A DNA stretch of 64,000 nt from NCBI RefSeq assembly GCF_030824335.1, contig NZ_JAVBXX010000003.1:172472-236471 (forward strand). The letters are read 5' to 3'. The notes under the pieces are model-generated. The model ran no database searches. It saw only the letters and a program-made list of their open reading frames with translations, and was not told where the DNA came from. Of this stretch, positions 35,558-46,817 are shown piece by piece (position 1 is the first letter of the stretch; each line of letters starts with the position of its first letter). The DNA is from Azonexus sp. Its GTDB lineage: Bacteria; Pseudomonadota; Gammaproteobacteria; Burkholderiales; Rhodocyclaceae. The translations under genes and the position numbers were made by a program.

Positions 35558-37227
35558 GCAGTCTTGAAAAACTGATGCTGGATCATTGCCCGAGCATGGT
35601 ACTGCTGGTCGATGCGGAGAGTCTTCAGATCGTACATGCCAACCGGCCGACCGAGCAGTTACTTGGTTATCGCGTAGAACAGTTGCTCACCATGAGCATC
35701 ACGGAAATCGAAAGCTCGCTACAGGATGTCTTCTATTGGGAAGACGTGCGCAATGGCCAGTTTCTCGACATCAAGGGGCAGGAAGGTCTCTACCAGTGCG
35801 CCGATGGTGCCATGCTGCCCGTGACCAAGAGCATTGAAGTGCTTGAACATGAAGACCGGCGTTTTTTGCTGGTTCAGGCCCAGGATATCCAGAACCAACG
35901 CCAGGTCGAAGACACGCTGGAGCAAACGCTCTCCCAATTGCGCGCCACACTGGAATCGACCAGCAACGGCATTCTGGTGATCGACTGGCAAGGCAATATC
36001 GTCAGCCTGAACCGGCTGTTCAGCAACATCTGGGAAATACCGGAAAATCTGCTTCAGGCACGCAACGATTCGGCAATCATCGATTTCATGTGTCACCAGG
36101 TCCATGAAGAAGAGGTTTTGCGCGAACGCCTGCAAGGCATCGTAGACAGCGTTGAAACCGAAGACGTGTTCACACTGAAGGATGGACGTGTCTTCGAATG
36201 CAAATCACGGCCGCAATACCTTGGTGAACACATCGTCGGCCGGGTATTCGGCTTCAACGACATCACGGCGCGGACACAGGCCGAAGCATCGCTACGCGAA
36301 TCGCGCGACAAGATGGAAGAGCGGGTCCGGGTACGCACAGCCGATCTGCAAGCAGCCAATGCCCTGCTGCAGGAGGAAAAGAGTCGCCAGGAAGAACTGA
36401 TCCGCAAGCTGGGTGAAGCCCAGACGCAATTGCTGCAATCTGAAAAACTGGCGTCAATCGGTCAATTGGCGGCAGGCGTGGCGCATGAAATCAACAACCC
36501 GATCGGCTTTGTCAATTCCAACCTCGGCACCTTGCAGACTTACGTCAAGAACATGCTGCAACTACTCGGCGCTTACGAAAAACTGGAATCCTCCATGCCG
36601 CGCGCAGCACAGGAAGAGATCAAAAAATTGAAGCAGGAAATCGATGCGGACTTCCTGCGCCAGGATATCAACGACCTGACAGTGGAATCACTGGATGGAC
36701 TGCAGCGGGTCAAACACATCGTGCAGGATTTGAAAAACTTCTCGCACGTGGATAGTGGAAATCTGGAGTGGGCAAATCTGGAAAGTGGCCTGGACAGTAC
36801 GCTCAACGTGGTCTGGAACGAATTGAAGTACAAGGCCAAGGTGGTCAAGGAATACGGCAACATTCCACAGATCGAGTGCTATCCCTCGCAACTCAATCAG
36901 GTATTCATGAATCTGCTGGTCAATGCAGCCCATGCCATCGAGGAACACGGCACCGTAACCATCCGTACCGGCCATGATGAAAATAATGTCTGGGTCGAAA
37001 TCGAAGACACTGGCAAGGGCATTCCGGTCGAGTTGCAACGGCGTATTTTTGAACCTTTCTTCACCACCAAGCCGGTTGGTAAAGGAACCGGTCTTGGCCT
37101 CTCTCTTTCCTACGGCACCGTGAAGAAACATGGCGGACATATCGAAGTATCGAGCGAGGTTGGTAAAGGCTCTACCTTTCGAGTCGTTTTGCCGCGCCAG
37201 ACCCATATCGAGAACGAAAAAAGTTAG
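35554..37227 (+). CDS. PAS-PAS-HisKA-HATPase sensor kinase
   Basis: 557 aa, cytoplasmic. Two PAS domains (about 8-120 and 125-250) and a coiled coil (about 255-300) precede the HisKA domain with '[20 protein letters not shown]' (phospho-His in AHEINNP). The HATPase carries 'DTGKGIP', '[20 protein letters not shown]' and the N-box '[10 protein letters not shown]'. This is the NtrB-like kinase class often found without an attached regulator. No receiver gene is adjacent; translational coupling to the HD-GYP gene suggests a link between phosphorelay and c-di-GMP. Confidence 0.93.
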   Translation: MSSLEKLMLDHCPSMVLLVDAESLQIVHANRPTEQLLGYRVEQLLTMSITEIESSLQDVFYWEDVRNGQFLDIKGQEGLYQCADGAMLPVTKSIEVLEHEDRRFLLVQAQDIQNQRQVEDTLEQTLSQLRATLESTSNGILVIDWQGNIVSLNRLFSNIWEIPENLLQARNDSAIIDFMCHQVHEEEVLRERLQGIVDSVETEDVFTLKDGRVFECKSRPQYLGEHIVGRVFGFNDITARTQAEASLRESRDKMEERVRVRTADLQAANALLQEEKSRQEELIRKLGEAQTQLLQSEKLASIGQLAAGVAHEINNPIGFVNSNLGTLQTYVKNMLQLLGAYEKLESSMPRAAQEEIKKLKQEIDADFLRQDINDLTVESLDGLQRVKHIVQDLKNFSHVDSGNLEWANLESGLDSTLNVVWNELKYKAKVVKEYGNIPQIECYPSQLNQVFMNLLVNAAHAIEEHGTVTIRTGHDENNVWVEIEDTGKGIPVELQRRIFEPFFTTKPVGKGTGLGLSLSYGTVKKHGGHIEVSSEVGKGSTFRVVLPRQTHIENEKS

Positions 37228-37261
37228 ACTTTGATTTTTGCCACACATACAAGAGAGAGAT

Positions 37262-38533
<1,272 letters not shown>

Positions 38534-38550
38534 AAAAACGACTGATAGTG

Positions 38551-38577
38551 AAAAAGCCGGCTTGTCCGGCTTTTTTG
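38551..38577 (+). terminator. metY terminator
   Basis: AAAAAGCCGG pairs with CCGGCTTTTTT around CTTGT and ends in a six-base T-run; it lies 18 nt after the metY stop. Confidence 0.92.
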
Positions 38578-38649
38578 CTTAACGCAGCCCACCTTACGTG
38601 GGCTGCACCTCAAATTCGACAGCAGCATCTGTCTGCGGAGCCAAGCACC

Positions 38650-39018
38650 ATGAACCAGAAACTCAGTCGTTACGACGACATTCCCCCCATCACCGCCAAG
38701 GATGGCTCCGAAATCCGCGAGTTGATGCATCCGCAAAAGCATGGCAATCAGGCGCAGAGTCTGGCCGAGGCCACCATTTTTTCCGGGCAGAAGACCTTGC
38801 TGCACCGGCACCACACCACAGAGGAGCTGTATCACGTCACGGCCGGTCAAGGGACGATGATTCTCGATGGGGAAAGTTTTTTCATCAGCGTCGGCGACAC
38901 CATCCTGATTCCGCCCGGCACACCGCACGCAGTTCACAACACCTGGCCGGTACCACTGCGCCTGTTGTGTTGCTGCAGCCCGGCCTACGATCCGGCAGAT
39001 ACTGAAATTCTGGAATAG
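38650..39018 (+). CDS. Cupin-domain protein (mannose-6-phosphate-isomerase-like)
   Basis: 122 aa from the ATG at 38650, with GGAG 8 nt upstream. Single cupin barrel: first motif 'LLHRHHTTEELYHVTAGQGT' (metal ligands His, His, Glu), second motif 'IPPGTPHAVHN' (last His). Metal binding is therefore likely. Small cupins of this type have varied or unknown roles. It lies between the metY terminator and a convergent gene, so it is transcribed alone. Confidence 0.9.
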   Translation: MNQKLSRYDDIPPITAKDGSEIRELMHPQKHGNQAQSLAEATIFSGQKTLLHRHHTTEELYHVTAGQGTMILDGESFFISVGDTILIPPGTPHAVHNTWPVPLRLLCCCSPAYDPADTEILE

Positions 39019-39055
39019 CCGGCCACTTGGCGCACTGTGGCCGGACTTTCTGCGC

Positions 39056-39868
39056 TTAGTCGGCCGCTTCGACCATCAGCCAGATCGAACGCCGGTCGCG
39101 GACTTGACCGCTCCCGGCGCTGAACGAACCAGCTTGCCGACTACTGGCTTCCCGCCCCACACCGCCGAGTTCGATCCATTCACCCAGCCGTCCGGAAACC
39201 ATCGTGCTCAAGCGTTGAGCATCGATGGCAGCGCGCTGCCGGGCATCCTGCGTTTCGGCCTGCTGGCTGATATCCAGCGTGACTCGTTCGCCATTCAGCC
39301 GCGGGCTGGCGTAGAAACCACTGCCAATATCGCGATAGACCACGCCTTCATTGATCATCGCACCGCCCGGCCCGACAAGCACCTGGCGCATCGGTACCGG
39401 CACTGACTGACCCAGCTGGATGAATGCCCGCCCGCCTTCGATGGTCTGTACCCGCTGGGCGGTATTTTCGCCGCGCTGACTGCGCGTATCCCAAACGCGG
39501 CCCTCGACGTCGGTGCGGCGGGTACTCCCCAGCACCACCTGGCCACTGGCTTCCGCACCCCGTGCGCTGTCCTGGCTGCGCCGGTCGAGGCTGACGTGAA
39601 TGATCAGGCGCCGGGCCGGCTTGTCGATGGCCGCTAGCGCCCGCTTGATATCGTCACGATTGCGTGGCGAGGCGCGCAGAAAGAGCTGGTTATTGACCCC
39701 GGTCAGCGTGCCGCCCGGCTCGACCAGCGGCAATAGCGCCGGCAGCACTTCATCGACCGTCCGGCTCTTCAGTTCAATGACTTCCATCTGCTGCGCCGTT
39801 GCCAGGCCCGCCGAACAGGCAAAAACGATGAATATTGCGGTCAACCAGGCTTTCAGCGCGTTTTTCAT
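39056..39868 (-). CDS. Exported secretin-N-domain-like protein
   Basis: 270 aa with a signal peptide (MKNALKAWLTAIFIVFACSA then GLATA). The first half resembles the N0/N1 domains of type II/III secretins ('VIELKSRTVDEVLPALLPLV', 'LFLRASPRNRDDIKRALAAI'). The rest looks like a beta-rich secretin-like segment ('GRAFIQLGQSVPVP') without a full pore domain. It may be a small secretin relative of unknown function. It starts 10 nt after the zapE stop, so it is co-transcribed with zapE. Confidence 0.75.
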   Translation of the reverse strand: MKNALKAWLTAIFIVFACSAGLATAQQMEVIELKSRTVDEVLPALLPLVEPGGTLTGVNNQLFLRASPRNRDDIKRALAAIDKPARRLIIHVSLDRRSQDSARGAEASGQVVLGSTRRTDVEGRVWDTRSQRGENTAQRVQTIEGGRAFIQLGQSVPVPMRQVLVGPGGAMINEGVVYRDIGSGFYASPRLNGERVTLDISQQAETQDARQRAAIDAQRLSTMVSGRLGEWIELGGVGREASSRQAGSFSAGSGQVRDRRSIWLMVEAAD

Positions 39869-39878
39869 GGCAGTTTCC

Positions 39879-40997
39879 TCAAGGCGCGACGATATGTGGC
39901 TGGGCCAGATATTCGCGTGAATTCATTTCGGTCAGTCGACTGACTGTACGCTTGAATTCACTGGCCTGCGTGCCCTCGGTGTACAAATCCTCGGCTGCGC
40001 AGTCGGCAGTCGCGATCAGCTTGACCTTGTTGTCGTAGAACACATCGACCAGCCAGGTGAAACGACGTGCCTCTGAGGCCTGGTGCTGGGTCATCTTCGG
40101 AATGTGCGAGAGCAGCACGGTGTGATAGGCGCGGGAGATTTCCAGGTAGTCGTTCTGCGAACGCGGACCGCCGCACAGCGTCCGGAAATCGAACCAGATC
40201 ACGCCGTGACCACGACGCACGGTCTCGATGTCGCGTCCGAGAATTTCGATGTGGCCGCCAGCCTCGCCGTCTTCACCCGCCACCATCCTGAAGTAGTCGA
40301 GCATCTTTTTCTCGGCAGCCTGATCGGCCGGAAAATGGAAAATCTCGACCTGTTCGAGCGCCCGTAAGCGATAGTCGATACCGGCTTCGACCTCGAACAC
40401 GTCGAGGTATTTTTTCAGCAGGGCGATGGTCGGCAGAAAACTTTCGCGGTGCAGGCCATTTGGGTAGAGCATGTCCGGCGGGTAGTTGGAGGTCATCACG
40501 ACAATCACACCATTCTTGAACAGCCCTTCCATCAGGCGACCGAGAATCATTGCATCGGCGATGTCGGAAACGTGGAATTCGTCGAAGCACAACAGCCGGA
40601 CATCCTTGGCGATGTCGGCAGCCAGTTTGAGCATCGGATCGGGCTCGCCCTTGTACTTCTCCAGATCACGATGAATCTGCTGCATGAACGAATGAAAATG
40701 CAGCCGCTTCTTGCGCCGATACGGCACGGAGTCGTAGAAGCAGTCCATCAGGAAGCTCTTGCCACGTCCGACACCACCCCAGAAATACACGCCCTTGGGT
40801 GGTTTGGGCGGCGACAGCAGGCGTTTGAACGTATTTTTGCGGTCAACCTTGAAATAGAGCAAATTCGTGTAGAGGGATTGCAACGCCGACGCAGCGGTCA
40901 GCTGTGCGGCATCGGCAATGTAGCCGCGCATGTCGAGCAGGTTCTTGTAGGCGTCGAGCATGCCCTGGGCGGCAACGTTCAGTTTTCTATGGGGCAT
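39879..40997 (-). CDS. zapE: Cell-division AAA+-type ATPase ZapE (AFG1-like)
   Basis: 372 aa, close to E. coli ZapE (375 aa). Walker A 'GGVGRGKSFLMD' and Walker B 'LLCFDEFHVSDIADAM' are intact, and 'VIVVMTSNYPP' and 'IWFDFRTLCGGPRSQNDYLE' are AFG1-family motifs. ZapE destabilises FtsZ rings in E. coli under low oxygen or high temperature. It lies 117 nt beyond lpdA, behind a terminator, and is followed by the secretin-like gene. Its position after the TCA block is common in betaproteobacteria. Confidence 0.95.
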   Translation of the reverse strand: MPHRKLNVAAQGMLDAYKNLLDMRGYIADAAQLTAASALQSLYTNLLYFKVDRKNTFKRLLSPPKPPKGVYFWGGVGRGKSFLMDCFYDSVPYRRKKRLHFHSFMQQIHRDLEKYKGEPDPMLKLAADIAKDVRLLCFDEFHVSDIADAMILGRLMEGLFKNGVIVVMTSNYPPDMLYPNGLHRESFLPTIALLKKYLDVFEVEAGIDYRLRALEQVEIFHFPADQAAEKKMLDYFRMVAGEDGEAGGHIEILGRDIETVRRGHGVIWFDFRTLCGGPRSQNDYLEISRAYHTVLLSHIPKMTQHQASEARRFTWLVDVFYDNKVKLIATADCAAEDLYTEGTQASEFKRTVSRLTEMNSREYLAQPHIVAP

Positions 40998-41042
40998 TTC
41001 CTGGGGGCATCGTTATTGGAATGATTGGCTATTTTGCCAAAT

Positions 41043-41073
41043 AAAAAGGCGGGTGCGTTACCGCAACCCGCCC
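41043..41073 (-). terminator. Terminator of the TCA operon after lpdA
   Basis: On the minus strand GGCGGGT pairs with ACCCGCC, with an inner TGCGGTAACGC loop, and is followed by TTTTTATTT. Confidence 0.9.
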
Positions 41074-41114
41074 GATTTGACGCTGTGACGTCTTATACGT
41101 CAGCGTCGATGTGC

Positions 41115-42539
41115 TTAGAAGTGCAGCGCGCGCTTGTCGCAGGCCAGGGCCGCTTCGTGCACCGCTTCCGACAGGGTCGGATGGGCGTGGCAGATACGGG
41201 CCAGGTCTTCGGAAGCACCACCGAACTCCATCGCCACAACGGATTCGGCGATCAGTTCGGAAGCATTGACACCGATGATGTGCACACCAAGGATGCGGTC
41301 GGTCTGCGCGCAAGCCAGCATCTTGACGAAGCCGTTCGGTTCGCCCATGCCCAGCGCACGGCCATTGGCCATGAATGGCATTTTGCCAACCTTGTAGGCA
41401 ACGCCTTCGGCTTTCAATTGCTGCTCGGTCTTGCCGACCCAGGCGATTTCCGGCGCGGTGTAGATGACCCAGGGAATGGTGTCGAAATTGCAGTGACCAG
41501 CCTGGCCGGCCATCAATTCGGCAACCATGACGCCCTCTTCCGACGCCTTGTGGGCCAGCATCGGACCACGGACCACGTCACCGATGGCCCAGACGCCCGG
41601 CAAATTGGTCTTGCAATGGCCGTCGACCGCAACAAAGCCGCGTTCGTCCAGTTGCAGGCCAACCGCTTCGGCATTCAGACCGTCGGTGTTCGGCACGCGG
41701 CCGATGGAGACGATCAGGCGATCGGCTTCCAGCTTCTGTTCCTTGCCATCCTTGTCGGCGTAGGCAATCGAAACGCCCTTCTTGCTGACCTTGATGTCGC
41801 CAATCTTGACGCTCATCTGGATGTTCAGACCCTGCTTGGTCAGCAGCTTGTGCGCTTCCTTGGCCACGTCCTGATCGGCGGCAGCCAGGAAATCCGGCAT
41901 GGCTTCGAGGATGGTGACTTCGGCACCGACGCGACGCCAGACCGAACCCATTTCCAGACCGATGACGCCAGCGCCGATGATGGCCAGCTTCTTCGGCACA
42001 GATTCCTGATTCAGGGCGCCTTCGTTATCGAGCACGATCTTCTGGTCGACCGGCACATTCGGCAAATGACGCGCCTTGGAACCGGTAGCCACGATGACCT
42101 GCTTGGCCAGCACTTCTTCTTCGCCAACCTTGACCTTCCAGAACTCGCCTTCCTTGCCGACGAAAGAACCGTGGCCGGCCAGGAAGGTGACCTTGTTCTT
42201 CTTCAGCAAGCCCTTGATGCCGGCGGTCAGTTGATTGACCACGCCATCCTTGCGGCCCTTCATGACGGCCACGTCGATGCTCGGCTTGCCGATCTTGATG
42301 CCCTGGGCTTCAAAGCTGTGACCCGCTTCTTCAAACAGATGCGAGGTATGGAGCAAGGCCTTGGACGGGATGCAGCCCACATTCAGGCAGGTGCCGCCGA
42401 GGCGCGGCTCGCCCTTTGGGTCGGCATAGGGATTGGATTCGGCACAGGCGGCCGAAAAACCGAGTTGCGAGGCGCGAATGGCGGCTACATAACCGCCGGG
42501 ACCACCACCGATGACGAGTACGTCGAATTGCTTGGACAT
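41115..42539 (-). CDS. lpdA: Dihydrolipoyl dehydrogenase (E3)
   Basis: 474 aa. It re-oxidises dihydrolipoamide of the 2-oxoglutarate dehydrogenase complex and passes electrons to NAD+. The FAD fold '[17 protein letters not shown]', the redox disulfide '[13 protein letters not shown]', the NAD fold '[19 protein letters not shown]' and the C-terminal His-Glu base '[15 protein letters not shown]' are all present. It is the last gene of the odhA-odhB-lpdA unit, 75 nt after odhB. A stem-loop lies in that gap. Confidence 0.97.
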   Translation of the reverse strand: MSKQFDVLVIGGGPGGYVAAIRASQLGFSAACAESNPYADPKGEPRLGGTCLNVGCIPSKALLHTSHLFEEAGHSFEAQGIKIGKPSIDVAVMKGRKDGVVNQLTAGIKGLLKKNKVTFLAGHGSFVGKEGEFWKVKVGEEEVLAKQVIVATGSKARHLPNVPVDQKIVLDNEGALNQESVPKKLAIIGAGVIGLEMGSVWRRVGAEVTILEAMPDFLAAADQDVAKEAHKLLTKQGLNIQMSVKIGDIKVSKKGVSIAYADKDGKEQKLEADRLIVSIGRVPNTDGLNAEAVGLQLDERGFVAVDGHCKTNLPGVWAIGDVVRGPMLAHKASEEGVMVAELMAGQAGHCNFDTIPWVIYTAPEIAWVGKTEQQLKAEGVAYKVGKMPFMANGRALGMGEPNGFVKMLACAQTDRILGVHIIGVNASELIAESVVAMEFGGASEDLARICHAHPTLSEAVHEAALACDKRALHF

Positions 42540-42570
42540 GAATATCCTTTCAGATTTCAGATGTGCAAAA

Positions 42571-42602
42571 GCGCCAGCCCTCTTGGACGAGGAACTGGCG
42601 CC
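42571..42602 (-). other. Intercistronic stem-loop between odhB and lpdA
   Basis: GCGCCAG pairs with CTGGCGC, with an inner CCTC/GAGG stem. No U-tract follows, so it may be an mRNA-processing or stability element rather than a terminator. Confidence 0.55.
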
Positions 42603-42614
42603 GGCGCAGGATGA

Positions 42615-43850
42615 TTAAACGCCGAGCAGCAGGCGTGACGGATCTTCCAGGGCTTCCTTCATGGTCACCAGACCGAGAACGGCTTCACGGCCGTCAATGA
42701 TGCGGTGATCGTAGGACATGGCCAGATAGTTCATCGGACGCACAACCACTTGACCGTTTTCAACCATCGCACGGTCCTTGGTGGCATGAATGCCGAGGAT
42801 CGCAGATTGCGGCGGATTGATGATCGGGGTGGACATCATGGAACCGAAGATGCCGCCGTTGGAGATCGAGAAGGTACCGCCAGTCAGGTCTTCGATGGTC
42901 AGCTTGCCATCCTTGGCCTTGACACCGAATTCGGCAATCTTCTTCTCGATGTCGGCAATAGACATCTGGTCGGCGTTGCGGATGATCGGCACGACCAGGC
43001 CACGCGGCGAACCGACAGCGATACCGATGTCGATATAGCCGTGGTAAACGACGTCGTTACCATCAACCGAAGCGTTCAGGATCGGGAATTTCTGCAGGGC
43101 AGCACACGCAGCCTTGACGAAGAAACCCATGAAGCCCAGACGAACGCCATGAGTCTTCTCGAACTTCTCGCCGTACTGCTTGCGCAGCGCCATGACCGGC
43201 GCCATGTTGACTTCGTTGAACGTGGTCAGAATGGCGTTGGTGGCTTGCGATTGCAGCAAACGCTCAGCAATCCGGGCCCGCAGGCGGGACATCGGCACGC
43301 GCTCTTCGGTACGATCGCCCAAAGCAACACCGGTCGGCGGCACTGGCAGGGAAGCGGTCGACTTGGCTGCAACCACCGGACCGGCAGCAGGCTTGGCCTG
43401 GGCACCAACAGCGTCTTCCTTGGTCACACGACCACCACGACCGGAGCCGGCGACGTCAGCTGCCGCGATACCCTTTTCGTCGAGGATCTTGCGGGCCGAC
43501 GGGCTGGCCGTACCAGCCGGTGCAGCAGCAGCCGGCGCCGGGGCTGCAGCAGGTGCAGCGGCCTTCGGTGCAGCAGCGGCAGCGGCCGGCGCAACAGCGC
43601 CAGCGGTTGCAGCAGTGTCGATACGGGCAATCATTTCGCCGGAAACGACAGTCTCGCCATCGCCCTTGACGATTTCAACCAAAACGCCTGCACCCGGCGA
43701 CGGGACTTCGAGAACGACCTTGTCGGTTTCGATATCGATCAGGATTTCGTCGCGAGCGACGGCTTCACCAATTTTCTTTTTCCAGGATGCGAGCGTGCCT
43801 TCGGCGACGGACTCGGAAAGCTGGGGAACTTGAACTTCGATAATGCTCAT
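42615..43850 (-). CDS. odhB: 2-oxoglutarate dehydrogenase E2, dihydrolipoyl succinyltransferase
   Basis: 411 aa (also called sucB). One lipoyl domain (1-78) with the lipoylated Lys in '[13 protein letters not shown]' is followed by a long Ala/Pro linker (about 80-115). The peripheral subunit-binding domain ('[13 protein letters not shown]', '[13 protein letters not shown]') and the catalytic domain with the His-Asp motif '[12 protein letters not shown]' follow. It transfers succinyl groups to CoA. It lies 24 nt after odhA. Confidence 0.97.
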   Translation of the reverse strand: MSIIEVQVPQLSESVAEGTLASWKKKIGEAVARDEILIDIETDKVVLEVPSPGAGVLVEIVKGDGETVVSGEMIARIDTAATAGAVAPAAAAAAPKAAAPAAAPAPAAAAPAGTASPSARKILDEKGIAAADVAGSGRGGRVTKEDAVGAQAKPAAGPVVAAKSTASLPVPPTGVALGDRTEERVPMSRLRARIAERLLQSQATNAILTTFNEVNMAPVMALRKQYGEKFEKTHGVRLGFMGFFVKAACAALQKFPILNASVDGNDVVYHGYIDIGIAVGSPRGLVVPIIRNADQMSIADIEKKIAEFGVKAKDGKLTIEDLTGGTFSISNGGIFGSMMSTPIINPPQSAILGIHATKDRAMVENGQVVVRPMNYLAMSYDHRIIDGREAVLGLVTMKEALEDPSRLLLGV

Positions 43851-43874
43851 AGTGACTCCACTCTGCTTTAGTTA

Positions 43875-46715
43875 TCAGTACTCGATCTTGCCCAGCGCGG
43901 ACTCGATCAGTGCCTTTTGTTGCTCGTTGTGCTTGGCCAGGTAGCCAACCGCCGGCGACGAGGAAGCCGGACGGGACACCAGCAGCATCTTCTGTTTGCT
44001 GCCGAGTTGCGTATCGAGGTGATGACGCGAGGCAATCCAGTACCAGGCACCCTGATTACGCGGTTCTTCCTGGGTCCAGACCACTTCGGTTGCCTTCGGA
44101 TACTTTGCCAGTTCCTGCTCCAGCGACTCCTTCGGGAAAGGATAGAGCTGCTCAAGACGAACGATGGCGATATCGTCGATTTTCTTCTCGCGACGGGCAT
44201 TGATCAGATCGTAATAGACCTTGCCGCAGCACAGGACAACGCGTTTGACCTTCTTGGCATCAATCGGATCAACTTCGCCAATCACCCGCTGGAACTCGCC
44301 ATTAGCCAGTTCTTCGAGCGACGAAGCAGCATCCTTGTGACGCAGCAGTGACTTCGGCGACATGACGATCAGCGGCTTGCGCTGCATGCGGACGGCCTGA
44401 CGGCGCAGCATATGGAAGACCTGGGCTGCCGTGGTCGGCACGCAAACTTCCATGTTCATCTCGGCACAGAGCTGCATGAAACGCTCCGGACGAGCCGAAG
44501 AGTGCTCCGGTCCCTGACCTTCATAGCCATGCGGCAACAGCATGACCAGACCACAAGCACGACCCCACTTGGCTTCACCAGAGGCGATGAACTGGTCGAT
44601 CACGACCTGGGCACCGTTGGCGAAGTCGCCGAACTGGCCTTCCCAAACGACCAATTCGTAGGGATTTGCCGTGGCATAGCCATAATCGAAGGCCAAAACG
44701 GCTTCTTCGGACAAAACGGAATCGTAGCACTGGAAACCAGCCTGTTTTTCCTGCAGGTTCTTCAGTGGGTGATAGGTACCGACATCCCAGCTGGTCCGGT
44801 TCTGATCATGGAACGCGGCATGGCGGTGGAAGAAAGTACCGCGACCGACGTCTTCACCGGAGATACGCACGCCGTAACCGGAAACCAGCAGCGAAGCGTA
44901 GGCCAGATTTTCAGCCATACCCCAGTCGACCGGCAGTTTGCCCTCGCCCATGGCGGCGCGATCTTCGACGATCTTCTTGACGCGAGAATGCAGCGTGAAA
45001 CCTTCCGGCAGCGCCGTGAGGCATTTCGACAAGCGCTGCAATTCCTTGACCGGCACCGTCGTATCGCAGGTTTCGATGTAATTCTTCGCCAGGAACGGTG
45101 TCCAGTCGATCATGTTTGGATGCTTGTAGCCAGCCAGCACCGGGTTGTACAGCAACTCGCCCTTGTCAAGGTGAGCGCGATACTCGGCAATCATCTGGTC
45201 CGGGCCATCTGCCGGCAACGAACCTTCGGCAATCAACTTGTCACCATACAGCTTGCGGGTACCCGGGTGCTTGCTGATGATCTTGTACATCAGCGGCTGG
45301 GTAACCATCGGCTCGTCCTGCTCGTTGTGACCGAGTTTGCGGAAGCAGATGATGTCGATCACGACATCCTTGGCGTATTTCTGACGATATTCGACAGCAA
45401 TCTGGGTAACCAGTGCAACCGCTTCCGGATCGTCGCCATTGACGTGGAAAATCGGCGCATCGACCATCTTGAAGATGTCGGTACAGTAGTGACCGGTACG
45501 GTAATCGCGCGGGTCGGAGGTGGTGAAGCCAACCTGATTGTTGACCACGATATGCAGCGTACCACCCGTACCATAACCACGAGTCTGCGCGAAATTCAGC
45601 ATCTCCTGATTGACACCCTGGCCAGCCACGGCTGAGTCGCCGTGGATGATGACCGGCATGACCTTGGCCTTGCTACCTTCACCACGACGTACCTGGCGTG
45701 CATACACCGAGCCTTCGACCACCGGGTTAACGATTTCGAGGTGGGATGGGTTGAAAGCCAGCGTCAGGTGGCAAGGGCCTCCCGGCGTGGACACATCGGA
45801 CGAGAAGCCCATGTGGTACTTGACGTCACCAGCCGACAAATCACTCTTTTTCTTGCCTTCGAACTCGGCAAACAGCATGGACGGAGCCTTGCCCAGCGTA
45901 TTGACCAGAACGTTCAAACGGCCACGGTGCGCCATGCCGACCACGACTTCGTCGATGCCCAGCGAACCACCGGAACGGATTGCCTCATCCATCGCAACGA
46001 TCAGGGATTCGCCGCCCTCGAGGGAAAAGCGTTTCTGACCGACATACTTGGTATGCAGATAGCGTTCCAGCGTTTCTGCTGCGGTCAACCGCTCCAGAAT
46101 GCGTTTTTTCTGCTCGACGTTATAAGTCGGACGCGAACGAATACTTTCGAGGCGCTCTTGCAACCAGCGCTTCTCGTTGTAATCGGTCATGTACATGTAC
46201 TCGACACCAATCGTGCCGCAGTAGGTTTGCTTCAGTGTTTCGAGAATGTCACTGAACTTGGCATTTTCCGGCAAGCCCTTGAGCGAACCAACGTTGAATG
46301 TCTGATTCAGGTCGGCATCGGTGAAACCATAAAACGACGGGTCCAGTTCGTCCAGCTTTGGTCGTGGCACGCGCTTGAGCGGGTCCAGATCAGCCCAACG
46401 GGTACCCAACGAGCGATACGCAGTAACCAGTTGGCCGACCGCCGATTGCTTTTTGTGTTCGGTCGACGACGAAGCCGGTGCTGCCGGACGGAAACCGCCA
46501 TCCTTGGCCAGTTCAGCGAAGGCAGCAACCACCGGAGCGTGCGCCACATCGCGTGCCACGAAACCGGGCATCTGGGACAGGTGATCAAAATAATCGCGCC
46601 ATTCCGCCGGAACGGAGGTCGGATCATTCAGATAGTTCTCATACACTTCTTCGACGAAAGGCGCATTACCGCCAAAATAAAGCGTGCTGTCGAATTTTTC
46701 ATTCATCGTAGTCAT
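43875..46715 (-). CDS. odhA: 2-oxoglutarate dehydrogenase E1
   Basis: 946 aa from an ATG at 46715, with GGGG 6 nt upstream; ATG at 46706 and TTG at 46730 are alternatives. Also called sucA. It decarboxylates 2-oxoglutarate with thiamine diphosphate. Visible are the N-terminal 'FVEEVYENYLNDPTSVPAEW' docking segment, 'GMAHRGRLNVLVNTLGK', the ThDP-binding 'IHGDSAVAGQGVNQEML' and the C-terminal 'WTQEEPRNQGAWYWIASR'. Length is normal for the family. It lies about 100 nt downstream of gltA, behind a terminator. Confidence 0.97.
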   Translation of the reverse strand: MTTMNEKFDSTLYFGGNAPFVEEVYENYLNDPTSVPAEWRDYFDHLSQMPGFVARDVAHAPVVAAFAELAKDGGFRPAAPASSSTEHKKQSAVGQLVTAYRSLGTRWADLDPLKRVPRPKLDELDPSFYGFTDADLNQTFNVGSLKGLPENAKFSDILETLKQTYCGTIGVEYMYMTDYNEKRWLQERLESIRSRPTYNVEQKKRILERLTAAETLERYLHTKYVGQKRFSLEGGESLIVAMDEAIRSGGSLGIDEVVVGMAHRGRLNVLVNTLGKAPSMLFAEFEGKKKSDLSAGDVKYHMGFSSDVSTPGGPCHLTLAFNPSHLEIVNPVVEGSVYARQVRRGEGSKAKVMPVIIHGDSAVAGQGVNQEMLNFAQTRGYGTGGTLHIVVNNQVGFTTSDPRDYRTGHYCTDIFKMVDAPIFHVNGDDPEAVALVTQIAVEYRQKYAKDVVIDIICFRKLGHNEQDEPMVTQPLMYKIISKHPGTRKLYGDKLIAEGSLPADGPDQMIAEYRAHLDKGELLYNPVLAGYKHPNMIDWTPFLAKNYIETCDTTVPVKELQRLSKCLTALPEGFTLHSRVKKIVEDRAAMGEGKLPVDWGMAENLAYASLLVSGYGVRISGEDVGRGTFFHRHAAFHDQNRTSWDVGTYHPLKNLQEKQAGFQCYDSVLSEEAVLAFDYGYATANPYELVVWEGQFGDFANGAQVVIDQFIASGEAKWGRACGLVMLLPHGYEGQGPEHSSARPERFMQLCAEMNMEVCVPTTAAQVFHMLRRQAVRMQRKPLIVMSPKSLLRHKDAASSLEELANGEFQRVIGEVDPIDAKKVKRVVLCCGKVYYDLINARREKKIDDIAIVRLEQLYPFPKESLEQELAKYPKATEVVWTQEEPRNQGAWYWIASRHHLDTQLGSKQKMLLVSRPASSSPAVGYLAKHNEQQKALIESALGKIEY

Positions 46716-46781
46716 AGGCGTCCCCACCAAGGGTATTTATTTCATGTCAGCACAGAAAGCAGCTGACAATTCTCCGCATGT

Positions 46782-46807
46782 AAAAAAGGGCGGCCCCACG
46801 GCCGCCC
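46782..46807 (-). terminator. gltA terminator
   Basis: On the minus strand GGGCGGCC pairs with GGCCGCCC around GTGG, followed by a run of six T. It lies 10 nt after gltA and separates it from odhA, which then needs its own promoter or read-through. Confidence 0.93.
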
Positions 46808-46817
46808 AGATTTTCTC

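Noticed and set aside
41025..42614. A 529-codon plus-strand open frame opposite lpdA, and similar long frames opposite odhA, sdhA, odhB and the CobN-like gene (for example minus-strand 29974-32949)
   Set aside because: They mirror highly biased GC-rich codons of well-recognised genes on the other strand, have no ribosome sites and no recognisable domains.
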